A stretch of 64,000 nucleotides of DNA, from contig NW_023501060.1 in assembly GCF_014066305.1 (NCBI RefSeq), positions 124,001 through 188,000 on the forward strand, read 5' to 3'. Positions within the stretch are counted from its first letter, which is position 1. Every line of letters begins with the position of its first letter. Below are positions 36,363 through 45,495 of this stretch, piece after piece. Source of the DNA: Letharia columbiana. Lineage: Eukaryota > Ascomycota > Lecanoromycetes > Lecanorales > Parmeliaceae. Under the pieces are notes generated by a model, which ran no database searches, had not been told where the DNA came from, and saw only the letters and a list, made by a program, of their open reading frames with translations. The position numbers and the translations under genes were made by a program.

Positions 36363-37588
36363 ATGCCAGTCTTCCAGTTCTTGACAATCGCTGCAGGTTT
36401 CATGGTACTTGTCTCGGCAGGACGGATAGGAAACCGCCAAGGAGCTTCACCTATATTCACCTGCGCAAAGACGTAGGTTTCCGCCCTTCATTCCAGAGGC
36501 TCTTAACTAATTATTCTTCCTCAACCAGCTCCAACGCCGAAATCTGCCCAGAAACGTACTGTCTGTGCTCAAGCCTTGCAGTCGTCGGAGTCCTCCAAGG
36601 CACCATCCAAATCTTAGAAGATGTCTACGAGACAGCCACCTACGCAACAACAGAGGCAGGAGATTGTCCTTCCACAGATGCTGGATCGCCCGTTACGACG
36701 TCCTCGAAGACGAGATCTGATTGTGTTCCTACCCCAACTATACTACCGTCCTCAACGACGAATCGACCTTCGTCGACGCAGCCGGTGGATTGGATGATTA
36801 CGTGTGTAGCTTCTCCATGAAAGGATTCCTGCGATGGGCTGACCATTATCTTTCCAGGGGCACAAGCAGCTGCTTCAGCAACGGCCAGTTATATACTACC
36901 CTGAGTCCATTACAGACCTGTGGACCATCTCTGACCGCAAGCAATTGCGTTTTCTCCGTGTATGTCTGCTATCCACCCCCATCGTTCCCTTGCGACAGAA
37001 TCATGCCAATATCCTACTTGGACCTGAACTGGACGATGAGCAATACCTAACGGCTAGCAGTTCCATCAACGGCTTCGAAAACGACGAGGGCACCTTCAAC
37101 GGCTGCAACTGCCTCACTACCTGGGGCCCTGTCCCCACTTCTTCACTCTGGATCTCGCAAAGCGATTTCGGTGGACCTGGATACTGTGGTGGTCCCATCT
37201 GCGAAGTTTCTCCTTCCACCATTCGTGTTGGTCAAAGTACGAGTACTGCGAAGTACTGTAGCTGCGATGCTTTCGCAAGCCTCTACTCTTCAAGCACGTA
37301 TTTCCAGAATCCCTGTCTGGGATATGCGTATACGGCTCCTGTCACGGGGACGTGTGCTTCGTCGTGAGTGTTATTCGTCACTTCGTCGTTGATTACATAC
37401 GCTGACGCCTCTCTACCATTAGGACTTCGTGGGGGCCTGGGTATGGCGGTGGTCCAATTCCATATACTGTCTGTGACTGCACGGAAACTGGGACTAGCCT
37501 TCCTTGGACTTATTCAACAAGCTTGATTGGGGCTTGTTCGAGCACTGTATCTTGGGTGGTTACCAAGCATCTTGGAGATTCCCACTGA
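36363..37588 (+). CDS. Small secreted cysteine-rich protein, internal structure uncertain
   Basis: ATG at 36363 starts a signal-peptide-like segment MPVFQFLTIAAGFMVLVSAG. Exon 1 ends at 36472 and a 56-bp intron with branch-like CTTAACTAA leads to 36529, giving SNAEICPETYCLCSSLAVVG. This frame stops at 36820, so a 133-residue product is possible. However, protein-like cysteine-containing sequence continues to 37588 in other frames: CSFSMKGFLRWADHYLSRGT, then CNCLTTWGPVP and YCGGPICEV. After a good 59-bp intron (37364-37422) comes GPGYGGGPIPYTVCDCTETG. Joining them needs introns near 36722-36782 and 36958-36998 that are plausible but weak. It is either one five-exon secreted protein or a partly decayed gene. 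No family recognised. Confidence 0.5.
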
Positions 37589-38820
37589 GATCTTGATTCC
37601 TACTTTTTGGAGCTTTGCTATCAGGTCATTGATAGCGAATACAACAGAATGTCGTTAAACGAATACCACACTGATAAGTAGAAAAGGCTCTGCCAATAAC
37701 TCGCAGTATCATGTTCGGCTATAGTCTTTCATAGGAATCATTCTCACCAATTTTCTGCAATCAATACTCTTCCTGAAAAAGAGAGTACTCGAGAGGCTTA
37801 TGCAAAATCTTGGCACAGGGTCAAATACAGCCATCAGATTAAGACATCACGGCTTCTCACAGCTCATGGAGCAAACAAACTCGACCGTGAAGCTTAACCT
37901 TGATCTCCAATAACCTCAGATCTTGTCATTCTCCATTGGTTCAGGTAACCTGGCGCTTGCAGTCCCTCGGCTCTTTCTATATCCGTCAAAGTCCAACGAC
38001 CTGCCATTTCACTTCGATACAAAATGTTCAAAGCTACCAAGCACGGTGGTGAACATCTTGCCATGCACTGCGCCTGGGGCTCGCGCGTCTTCAAGGCAAG
38101 AGGAACATTCATCACTCTGCGCACACCCACTTCGACTCAAACAACGCGCACGTAATGTGGGCTTGCTATACATTCGTCTTGTGTGAACTTATGTTTGTGA
38201 TCCAGGTCACTGAAAGGATTGGAGGTAAGTGCTTGTTACACGGGAATCCATCTAGGAATGTTGCAACGAGTCGAAGGATCGAGGCATTGCTTCACGACCG
38301 AACTTCGCTTTCAAATGGATAATAAGAAGGCAAGATTACTTACTAGGACCAAACAATCCCGTACTCATTGAAGATGATGAAGGCATCGTCCTCATTCGAG
38401 CCTCGATTGATAAAGCTTATCGGCATTATCTCATTCGATCAGTCGCCCATGCTCGGCCTCAATAAAGTCGTATTAGAGGATTTGGCAAATCTAACCAGAT
38501 TGAACTTGCCAGCACATTGGTGATATCGCCTGGGGCTAGATCGGTGCTGGTCTATAGTAGATCGACTGTCCCGTGGAGCAATTGCACGTAGTTGTGAATT
38601 CATCCAATATAATAGCCGCAAATGTTAGCAGTCCAACGACTGCGGAGACGGCAGTCACTATACTTGTCCATTGCTGCTCGGCCCCGGGTCGGAAAAACGT
38701 TGTCACTAGGCTGGCTGTTCGCGATACACGGTCATAAGCAGAAATATGTGCTGGGGCGCGGGCTTCCCAGTAGTGAAAAGCTTGCCGAGTACTGGTTTTT
38801 GACTATATTTGATTCTCAGG
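37589..38820. other. Intergenic region with an anonymous open stretch
   Basis: Bases 38256-38465 form a 69-codon stop-free plus-strand stretch without an ATG, reading protein-like (LGPNNPVLIEDDEGIVLIRA, then KAYRHYLIRSVAHARP). It could be an exon or a gene fragment. Another piece at 38028-38154 reads MFKATKHGGEHLAMHCAWGS. Neither is recognised. Confidence 0.3.
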
Positions 38821-38843
38821 GAGACCCCCTAAAACCCCTCGGA

Positions 38844-39005
38844 CCCTTCGGGGGCTCTTTAAGGGCTCTCCGGAGCTTGTATCGGAGGGGCTGTTAAAGT
38901 AAGCTCGAAATTTGATTGTTTTGGTGATATTTGATTGATTTCGAGCTTGCTTTGACAGCCCCTCCGATATAAGCTCTCGGAGAGCCCTTAAAGAGCTCCG
39001 AAGGG
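38844..39005. repeat. Fold-back inverted repeat with 67-bp arms
   Basis: Arms at 38844-38910 and 38939-39005 are reverse complements over about 60 of 67 positions, with one-base gaps, separated by a 28-bp AT-rich spacer. The outer parts read CCCTTCGGGGGCTC. This may be a MITE-like fold-back element. Confidence 0.75.
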
Positions 39006-39100
39006 CTTAAGGGATTTTAAGTGATCTAATCTTGAGAATCGAGAGAGAGATGTTATATTTCACTGAGAATCGAGAGAGACGTTGTAATTTATTTGATATA

Positions 39101-39190
39101 CTCAGGGGGAGACCCCCTGAAACCCCCCTAACCCTCCGGGGGCTCTCCGAGGGCTTTTTGCCGGAGAGGCTCTTCTCGCAAGCTCGATAA
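39101..39190 (+). repeat. Diverged further copy of the fold-back arm
   Basis: Similar in order to the region starting at 38818 (GAGACCCCCT, then an ACCCTCCGGGGGCTCT-like string, then GCAAGCTCGATA). It starts with an 8-bp palindrome TCAGGGGG/CCCCCTGA at 39102-39120. Between the two copies, two direct GAGAATCGAGAGAGA repeats lie at about 39034 and 39065. Confidence 0.5.
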
Positions 39191-39588
39191 TTTGAATAAA
39201 AATCTTAGTTTTTAGTATATCTTTACGAATACTTTATTAAATTTCATCTTCGCTATTTTATTTAAAATTGTATAATTAGCTCTATAACTCTATAAATTTA
39301 CTTTATTATTATTTATTACGTAACGTTAAAGGAATTAAATAGAATAAATTGATAAAGTTGATGTTCGAGGTTCAGTCTTATGGTGCTTCCTCTTTTAAAC
39401 GTACCCGTGTTTAGAACGAAAATGAAGAAATAAGGTGTGTTTTAGACTAGAAATCGTGAAATTCGAGGATCTAATTAGTTACTAGCATCTTAGCGTAGAA
39501 GCCATTTAGGATTTCAACTCTTGAGCATTGAGAAAGCAAGCTTTCCAATAAGCTCACGACTAGGTATTTTATGCGGTGCGAGGTATTA
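39191..39588. other. AT-rich spacer before the Harbinger element
   Basis: Moderately AT-rich, no gene. The TATTA flanking the transposon occupies 39584-39588. Confidence 0.4.
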
Positions 39589-39803
39589 GGGAGTTTCAGA
39601 CCACTTTTTTTTTTGCTGTGGAATTGTGGATTTTTCAGACTTTCAGCTATAACAAAATGGATTGATCTAGATTGGTCTAAACACCCCCACTATCAAATAG
39701 GCTTCTTTAATAGATTTATAATAAAACCGCTTAGTTATTACTCGAGAAAACCGTGTAATCTTCCCCGTACCTAATCCTTCCTGCCCTGAATTCTCATGCG
39801 GCC

Positions 39804-41015
39804 ATGCCTCGTTTATCGGAAAAGGAAGTACGTAGGCGTGAGCTATTCCACCTCTTCCTTATCAGCCGTACGAGGCGCGGTTCTAGACACCATGTAACGA
39901 GAAGATGGCTGGCAATCCACGAAGCATTCATAGAGCAGCGTTACATGGAGCCGCGACTCTTTGTACCTAAATCAGACTGGGCGAGTCATGTTCTTCCTCA
40001 ATACAACGACGCTCGATGGCGAGTCTTTGCCCGTATGGATCCTGAGAGTTTTCAGCATATTCTTCGACTTATCTCTCATAATCCTATATTCCATAACAAC
40101 TCCAGTTGCCAGCAAGCTCCGGTTGAGATACAACTCAAGATCGCACTATGGAAGCTAGGACATGATGGAAGCGCAAGTGGTTATCGTCCCTCAGCCAGTC
40201 AATGGGGCGTCTCAGAGGGACATATAAATGATTGCACGAGACGGGTTGTGGCAGCTCTGTTCCAGCTACGAGAACAGCATATCCGGTGGCCCTCTGAGAT
40301 AGAGCGACGACGTGAGAGCATAGCAAATGATGATAGGGAAGGCTTCCTCGGAGCAATAGGAAAGGCGGATGGAACAGACATCGTGCTGCTGTACAAACCT
40401 GGAGGCGTATTTGACGGTGAAAATTTCTTTAACAGAAAGAAGAGATATGCAATCGATCTTTGCGGTGTATGTGACTCGTCGAAGAAATTCATCTACATGC
40501 TTACCGGCTTTTCAAATGCCACTCACGATGCAAGAGTATGGGGTCACACTCGACTGCATCAGGACCCGGAAGCCTACTTCTCAGCAGGGCAGTACATACT
40601 CGCCGACAGTGCATACTCTAGCACAGAGTACTTAGTTCCGCCATACAAAGCCCCGCACACGAGACGAAGAAGAATTCGAATATTCAATAGACGACTTTCC
40701 AGCGTGAGAATCGACATCGAACATGCATTCGGTATTCTTAAGGGGAGATGGAAGAGTCTTACCGGGCTAAGACTGATCTTAGGTACTGATAAGCAGTACG
40801 AATTTGCGTGTATGTGGATTACTGCCTGCGTTGTTCTTCATAACATCCTATTGAATCTTAACGATGTTTGGACCGAAGAAGAAGGATGGTGGGCCGAAGA
40901 CGACGACGACGATGGACATGATAATGAACTTTTCAGTCTTACACCGCTACAGCGACGTCAGGGACATGATAAGAGAGAGGCGGTAAGGGCTATAGTTCTT
41001 AAAAAGACGTCTTAA
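39804..41015 (+). CDS. Harbinger transposase (DDE_Tnp_4 family)
   Basis: An intact frame of 403 residues. The catalytic core shows GAIGKADGTDIVL (first Asp about D189), YILADSAYSSTEYLVPPYK (second Asp about D268) and RIDIEHAFGILKGRW (Glu about E306). The N-terminus is basic with a helix-turn-helix-like stretch (VEIQLKIALWKLGHDGSASG). The C-terminus is acidic (EDDDDDG). The enzyme cuts and rejoins the element ends with its Myb-like partner. The ATG at 39804 is about 215 bp inside the left end. All three acidic residues are present, so this copy could encode active enzyme, but the partner gene is interrupted. Confidence 0.9.
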   Translation: MPRLSEKEVRRRELFHLFLISRTRRGSRHHVTRRWLAIHEAFIEQRYMEPRLFVPKSDWASHVLPQYNDARWRVFARMDPESFQHILRLISHNPIFHNNSSCQQAPVEIQLKIALWKLGHDGSASGYRPSASQWGVSEGHINDCTRRVVAALFQLREQHIRWPSEIERRRESIANDDREGFLGAIGKADGTDIVLLYKPGGVFDGENFFNRKKRYAIDLCGVCDSSKKFIYMLTGFSNATHDARVWGHTRLHQDPEAYFSAGQYILADSAYSSTEYLVPPYKAPHTRRRRIRIFNRRLSSVRIDIEHAFGILKGRWKSLTGLRLILGTDKQYEFACMWITACVVLHNILLNLNDVWTEEEGWWAEDDDDDGHDNELFSLTPLQRRQGHDKREAVRAIVLKKTS

Positions 41016-41221
41016 TTATTTTTTTTTTAAATAGTAAGGAAATTAAAGTGGAGGTAGAGATACGGTCGTAAATAACGATATTTAATCCTTTTTAAAAGAT
41101 ATAGCGCGATAAATTAATATAGAATTCCAGTACTAGGCTTAGGCGCGTGCATTTGGCGTATAAAATACACTCATTCTTGATAGAATACCCACGATGTTTT
41201 ATAACACTGTTTTTTAATACT

Positions 41222-41248
41222 TTGCGGAGAAGAAAATCTTCTCCGCAA
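41222..41248. terminator. Perfect 12-bp hairpin between the convergent transposon genes
   Basis: TTGCGGAGAAGA and its exact reverse complement are separated by AAA. It lies in the 450-bp AT-rich spacer between the two stop codons. A role in 3'-end formation is inference from position only. Confidence 0.3.
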
Positions 41249-41462
41249 GTATTTTCTTCTCCGACTATGCTTTATATAAAACTTATATTTTTTTCAAACG
41301 AGTAGTAGAAGGAGATAATTGAATATTCGTAAGAAATGTTATAATCTTAGAGCGTAATATAGTATAAAATTACTACTAAATCGACTCGAGTAGAGTGCTA
41401 TATATATATCCAACTTTACGTCTCTTCGTAAGTACTTTTAAAACTATTATTTAACTCTATAT

Positions 41463-42785
41463 TTAACCGCTATTCGAGGATCCAAAGACGTCATATCCTC
41501 GCTGTTGTTCTTCATGCTTTCGCATTTCAAATTGAAGGCGTAATACTCTCTCCTTGCTTTCATTAATAAGGACATCAGAGCGAGCCATTTCAGCGGCATG
41601 ATGAAGATCACGCTGCTGTCTTTCAAGCTCAAATTGCTGACGGCGGTCCTCCCTATCTTGTTTAGCAAGCTCTCTTTGACGAGAGTCATCTATCTTCGCT
41701 TGTTCGCTTTGACGAGAGTCATCCATCTTCGCTTGTTCGAACATAGATTCCGCCATAGTCATTCGTCCTTTGCTAGGTTTCCAGCGACTGCGGCGAGACT
41801 TCTCGGTGTTGTCGCTATCCGAGTCGTCCGATATAGCTGGCCGTTTGACTCTCTTCGGAGCGTCCGACTTATCTTTGGCTTTGGGAGCTTTGGGAGCTTT
41901 GGGAGCTTTGGGAGCTTGCGTAGAGACTTGTTCTGATGTCCTTTCGGAGGACTGCTCTACGGTTTCAACTAAGGCTATCTTAGAGCGATATAAGATGGGC
42001 GTTTTAGATAGCTAAGAAAGGAGCTTCGGAGTAAGCTCGTTAAGAAAGTCGTAGATATCGATATCTAAAAGAGAAAGAGGAGGAAGAATAATTTTCTTAA
42101 TTGTCTTCTCCGCTGTCTTCGTCCTGTCTAGGGCCGCTGCAGCCAAAGAATGAGCTGAATGTCCAGAGTCCGAGTCTTCCGCTTTATCAATCTCTTTCTC
42201 TTTCTCAATTGTAGATTCCTCGTGCCCTTCTGACGCTTCCTTATCAGTGTCACCCTCTGCATCTTTGTCGTTAAGTCCACCGAGATCCGTCTCCTCGACA
42301 GCCTGCCCATTGCGCCGTGGGGGCTGCCCAGATTCAATAACGACCGGAGGATTGACGCCGGGATGATCGTTGTAGACGCCTTCGAAGTCATAGAACCATG
42401 GGCACTTCTTGAGAATGAAGTCTCCCACTGTAGTGCCATGCGGGCTGTTCAAATCATGCGTCTTGTGAGTACCAGCATCAGTGCCCCAGCCAGATCCTTC
42501 GGCCTTCATTCTCATATCCTTGTAGTCCTTGACCATAGCGTCCATTTTGTCAGCGGCCTTCTTCTTTGTCACCAATGGCTTATCGACTAATCCCGTATCT
42601 TTAAGTATTCTTTCCGCCACATCCGTATGTGTACTCGTCGCCCATACCTTATAGTTGACTGCGACTCCTTTCTTATTGCGGCTGCAGAACCATTGCACCA
42701 TAAGATCGATGTCCTGCTCCACCCATTTAATGGCGGGGGCTCGGGCGTCCTGGAGCTTTATCCGTAGGGGCTTTTTTCGCGCCAT
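41463..42785 (-). pseudogene. Harbinger Myb/SANT-like DNA-binding partner, interrupted by one TAG
   Basis: From ATG at 42785 the frame encodes 257 residues starting MARKKPLRIKLQDARAPAIK, with the tryptophan-containing Myb/SANT-like region WVEQDIDLMVQWF...YKVWATSTH in the first 60 residues and acidic, Lys/Glu-rich sequence after residue 170. A TAG at 42012-42014 ends it. The same frame then stays open for another 182 codons, with an APKAPKAPKAPK stretch, a basic region SRRSRWKPSKGR and a long charged coiled coil ending at 41463. The full frame would be 440 residues. I found no GT donor that would splice out the TAG. The change fits CAG to TAG in a CpA context. Read-through or a truncated functional form cannot be excluded. 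Confidence 0.7.
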
Positions 42786-42815
42786 TGAGGGAGGGGGGGG
42801 TCTACGACGGCGTAG

Positions 42816-42851
42816 TAGGAAGGACGGTAGGAAGGACGGTAGGAAGGACGG
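42816..42851 (+). repeat. Three perfect 12-bp tandem repeats
   Basis: TAGGAAGGACGG three times, followed by a degenerate fourth copy, 30-65 bp upstream of the Myb-like gene start. Confidence 0.8.
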
Positions 42852-43031
42852 TAGAAAAGACGTAGACGTGTAGGAGGTGATAGTAATGGAAGGTAATAGT
42901 AGTAGTAATAAGAAGGAAGGCCTTCTAATTAGATAGATTTGCTACGAGATATAGAATATCGCCCTAAGAAATCCACCAAATAGGCCGGTTTTCTTTATCA
43001 ATGCTACCTCAGGGTAGCATTAATAGATGGC

Positions 43032-43120
43032 GTGGATTTTTCAGATCGTGGGAAAATAAGCGATTTGCCACCAACGGTTAGTGGCAAATCGCTGAAATTC
43101 CCACGATCTGAAAAATCCAC
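43032..43120. repeat. Subterminal palindrome of the Harbinger element
   Basis: 40-bp arms (43032-43071 and 43081-43120) match inversely at 36 of 40 positions around a 9-base loop CAACGGTTA. The right arm overlaps the inner part of the terminal repeat (GTGGATTTTTCAGA inverted), so the terminal motif occurs twice at this end. A smaller palindrome, ATGCTACC/GGTAGCAT, precedes it at 43001-43020. Confidence 0.8.
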
Positions 43121-43147
43121 ACCTAAAAAAAGTGGTCTGAAACTCCC

Positions 43148-43504
43148 TATTAAAAAGTACATAACTTTTATACATTTGTACTAAACTTTATACAGCATTT
43201 ATACGGTGGGCCGAGGCACATTTCTGTTGGCTTGGCATAACTTTGCCTGCCACTCCTAAGCGACTCTCCTGCTATCCCACAACGCCGACTTCCCTCGAAA
43301 CGAGTGTGAACCTTCTGAGACCGTTCAGGTTTCTGGAGGCCAGCAGTGCAACGAGCTGGGTCCGCACGCTAGAATTCGAGGGGGGAAAAGCAGGTATGGG
43401 GGACCATGCACATCCCCCAATGCCTTCTTTCCCACTGACCTCCCATGCCAGTCGTTTCTCATCGCGCGGGGCCCGAACTATCACTTTCGCGTTGGCGGAA
43501 AGCT
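43148..43504. other. Spacer between the Harbinger element and the Mutator-like gene
   Basis: No gene was called. The frame of the next gene is open upstream from 43445, but that part lacks domain features. Confidence 0.4.
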
Positions 43505-44527
43505 ATGCCTCCAATCGTTCAGGGCCAAATTTTTCCCACCTTGTTGGATTTTAAGAATGCACTCCGCGACTGGGCTATCGAGCGCAATTGGACTCCGCAT
43601 ATCCTCGACAGCGATAGCCACCGAGTTCGCGCGGGATGTCGCTCAAGCCCAGACTGCCCTTTCCGCGTACGAGCAAATTACAGCATGAAACGGGGAGATG
43701 CCAAGGTTACTACATGCGATGATAACCATACCTGCGAGCCATTCCGGGCAGATGCTGATCTCGGGAAACCGCATCAAGATATTAAAAGGGCTGAGACTGG
43801 CAAGCTGAAGTTTTTGTTGGAGGCAGTACCAAAGCTCATGCTCGTAACCTTGGACACCAACATCCAGGAGATCATTGATGCGGTAGCGCAGAAATACGGA
43901 CAAAAGATACCACTTCGGCAGGCACAGAAAGTGAAGTCGGCTTTGACAGACAGAGTCAAAGGACCATGTCGACATTGTCACCAGCTTGGCCACACACGAA
44001 GACATTGTCCCCAACTTCGAGAATCCGCTCCTGGGCCAATGTCTTTTACACAGAACTCGATTGCTCACCATAGCAATGGCAACGAGGATCATGATGATGG
44101 AGCGTATGCAGACGGAGGATTGGATTATGACCCGGATGATGGAGGGCATTCTGATCTCATGGACTATGCGAACCATGATCCCTCGAACAACAACGCATCG
44201 GGCTTCTCGCTTGGGCATCCTCAGCAATTGCCAAATAACATATTCACCCCAAGCCGGCAGAACGGTCTTCCCATAGATCCCATCCTTGCGAGCAGGATCG
44301 AACGATTGAACTCTGGGGAGGCACCAGTACCAGTACAACCGGCCGTTGCGCCTCAGCAGACACCGAATCAACTTACCGCTACCCAAAATTCACACACTAC
44401 AAAGACTCCACAAGAGACCAGACTAGAGGCTGCTAAGCTGATGCAGCAAGCAGCGAGACTCATGCAAGAAGCTGCAAGGTTGAATTCAGAGGCAGCTAGA
44501 CTGACTGCATCCGCTGCGGGTGATTGA
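43505..44527 (+). CDS. Mutator-derived DNA-binding protein with CCHC zinc knuckle
   Basis: Single exon, 340 residues from the ATG at 43505 (an in-frame ATG at 43445 would add 20 unconvincing residues). Residues 1-79 match the N-terminal DNA-binding domain of Mutator-like transposases: FPTLLDFKNALRDWAIERNW, RAGCRSSPDCPFRVRA and a DDNHTC end, giving the Cys/Cys/His/Cys zinc ligands. A CCHC knuckle CRHCHQLGHTRRHC occupies 155-168. The middle is acidic and Asn/Asp-rich. The end is a heptad-like Ala/Leu/Arg repeat (AARLMQEAARLNSEAARL) likely to form a coiled coil. No DDE transposase core is present in the frame or just downstream, so this is probably a domesticated or truncated Mutator gene. It starts 358 bp beyond the Harbinger right end. 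Confidence 0.75.
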   Translation: MPPIVQGQIFPTLLDFKNALRDWAIERNWTPHILDSDSHRVRAGCRSSPDCPFRVRANYSMKRGDAKVTTCDDNHTCEPFRADADLGKPHQDIKRAETGKLKFLLEAVPKLMLVTLDTNIQEIIDAVAQKYGQKIPLRQAQKVKSALTDRVKGPCRHCHQLGHTRRHCPQLRESAPGPMSFTQNSIAHHSNGNEDHDDGAYADGGLDYDPDDGGHSDLMDYANHDPSNNNASGFSLGHPQQLPNNIFTPSRQNGLPIDPILASRIERLNSGEAPVPVQPAVAPQQTPNQLTATQNSHTTKTPQETRLEAAKLMQQAARLMQEAARLNSEAARLTASAAGD

Positions 44528-45495
44528 GCTTTACTCGTCTCCCGTCTAAACATCTCTTAACACGGCTCTGACTTTCTTGGGGCTCTCGCCTTCGGCGCTG
44601 TCCCGCCAGTCACCTTGGCCGACATGTAGGCTGGATATATATGCCGTTGCTAATGAGGACGACGCTTTGTCGCTCGAGACCTGATGACAATAAGCACAGT
44701 CCCAGCCCAGCTAGATATCATGTCTTGCTTCGACAAAGACAATCGCTCGAGATCAATGTTAGCTTCATTTTTGTTAGGACAGGGACCGCAATGGCTTCTG
44801 AGACTGACTCTCTTTATAGCTCTCACCATCTCCAGGATGCTTGTCGGCTTCAAAGAAAAAGACTGGTTTCATGTTAGAATTTAATGCAGCGCAATAATGT
44901 TGTGCTAATTGGTGGAATCATGTCCGGGACCTGGCCCCACATACGCCCAGACTTCCCGAATCTAAAGCATTACGAAGATGGGTGCTACAACCTCGAGTCT
45001 GTCCGAAGGTTCGCCTATGGCGTTAGTATAGATAGGCAGACAGTTCAATGGATGATGAAGATCTAGTCATGCTTTTCCATCAATAGCTAGCTATGAATGA
45101 CAGCGATCATGCAGTGAAAGCCCCCTTTCCATAGCCAATGATGAACATTGCGGTACAAATGTAATTGTGATGGTGAATTCCCTTATAAAAGATGGGAAAG
45201 ATTAGCCAGCCTTATCAATGGCTGAGTTGCTTTTTCTCAATCCTGCCATTGACGTCTTTCCCACTCAAATTACATAAATGCCAGTACTTGCTCGACGCTG
45301 CGCCATAAATGACCCCACTAGCCATCGAAAATAACTTTCATCTCACAAACCTCCAACTTTCCTTCAGTCACCGCCAATATAGCGACTTCTAGAGGAGCAG
45401 CTCTGCGACGTCTCGCCAACATCTCCGCTTCTCTGCGCAGTCCACTGCCACCAAAACAGCTGCTCGCAAAATCGAGGTCGTCAGGCGCAAGAGCT
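44528..45495. other. Intergenic region upstream of the glycerol-3-phosphate dehydrogenase
   Basis: Short open frames at 44641-45066 overlap on both strands and look accidental. 45200-45495 is presumed promoter and 5' leader. Confidence 0.4.

Larger units (their letters stand above)
39589..43147. mobile_element. PIF/Harbinger-type DNA transposon, nearly complete, 3.56 kb
   Basis: The left end at 39589-39639 begins GGGAGTTTCAGACCACTTTT and the right end at 43107-43147 is its inverse, differing by a 10-bp insertion in the left copy. Both ends are flanked by TATTA (39584-39588 and 43148-43152). Inside are a DDE_Tnp_4 transposase on the plus strand and a Myb/SANT-like protein on the minus strand, converging, which is the standard two-gene layout of Harbinger elements. 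Harbinger elements usually duplicate 3 bp (TWA). The 5-bp match here may include terminal bases. The coding parts are not RIP-mutated apart from one nonsense codon, so the copy is younger than the 9-20 kb block. Confidence 0.85.
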
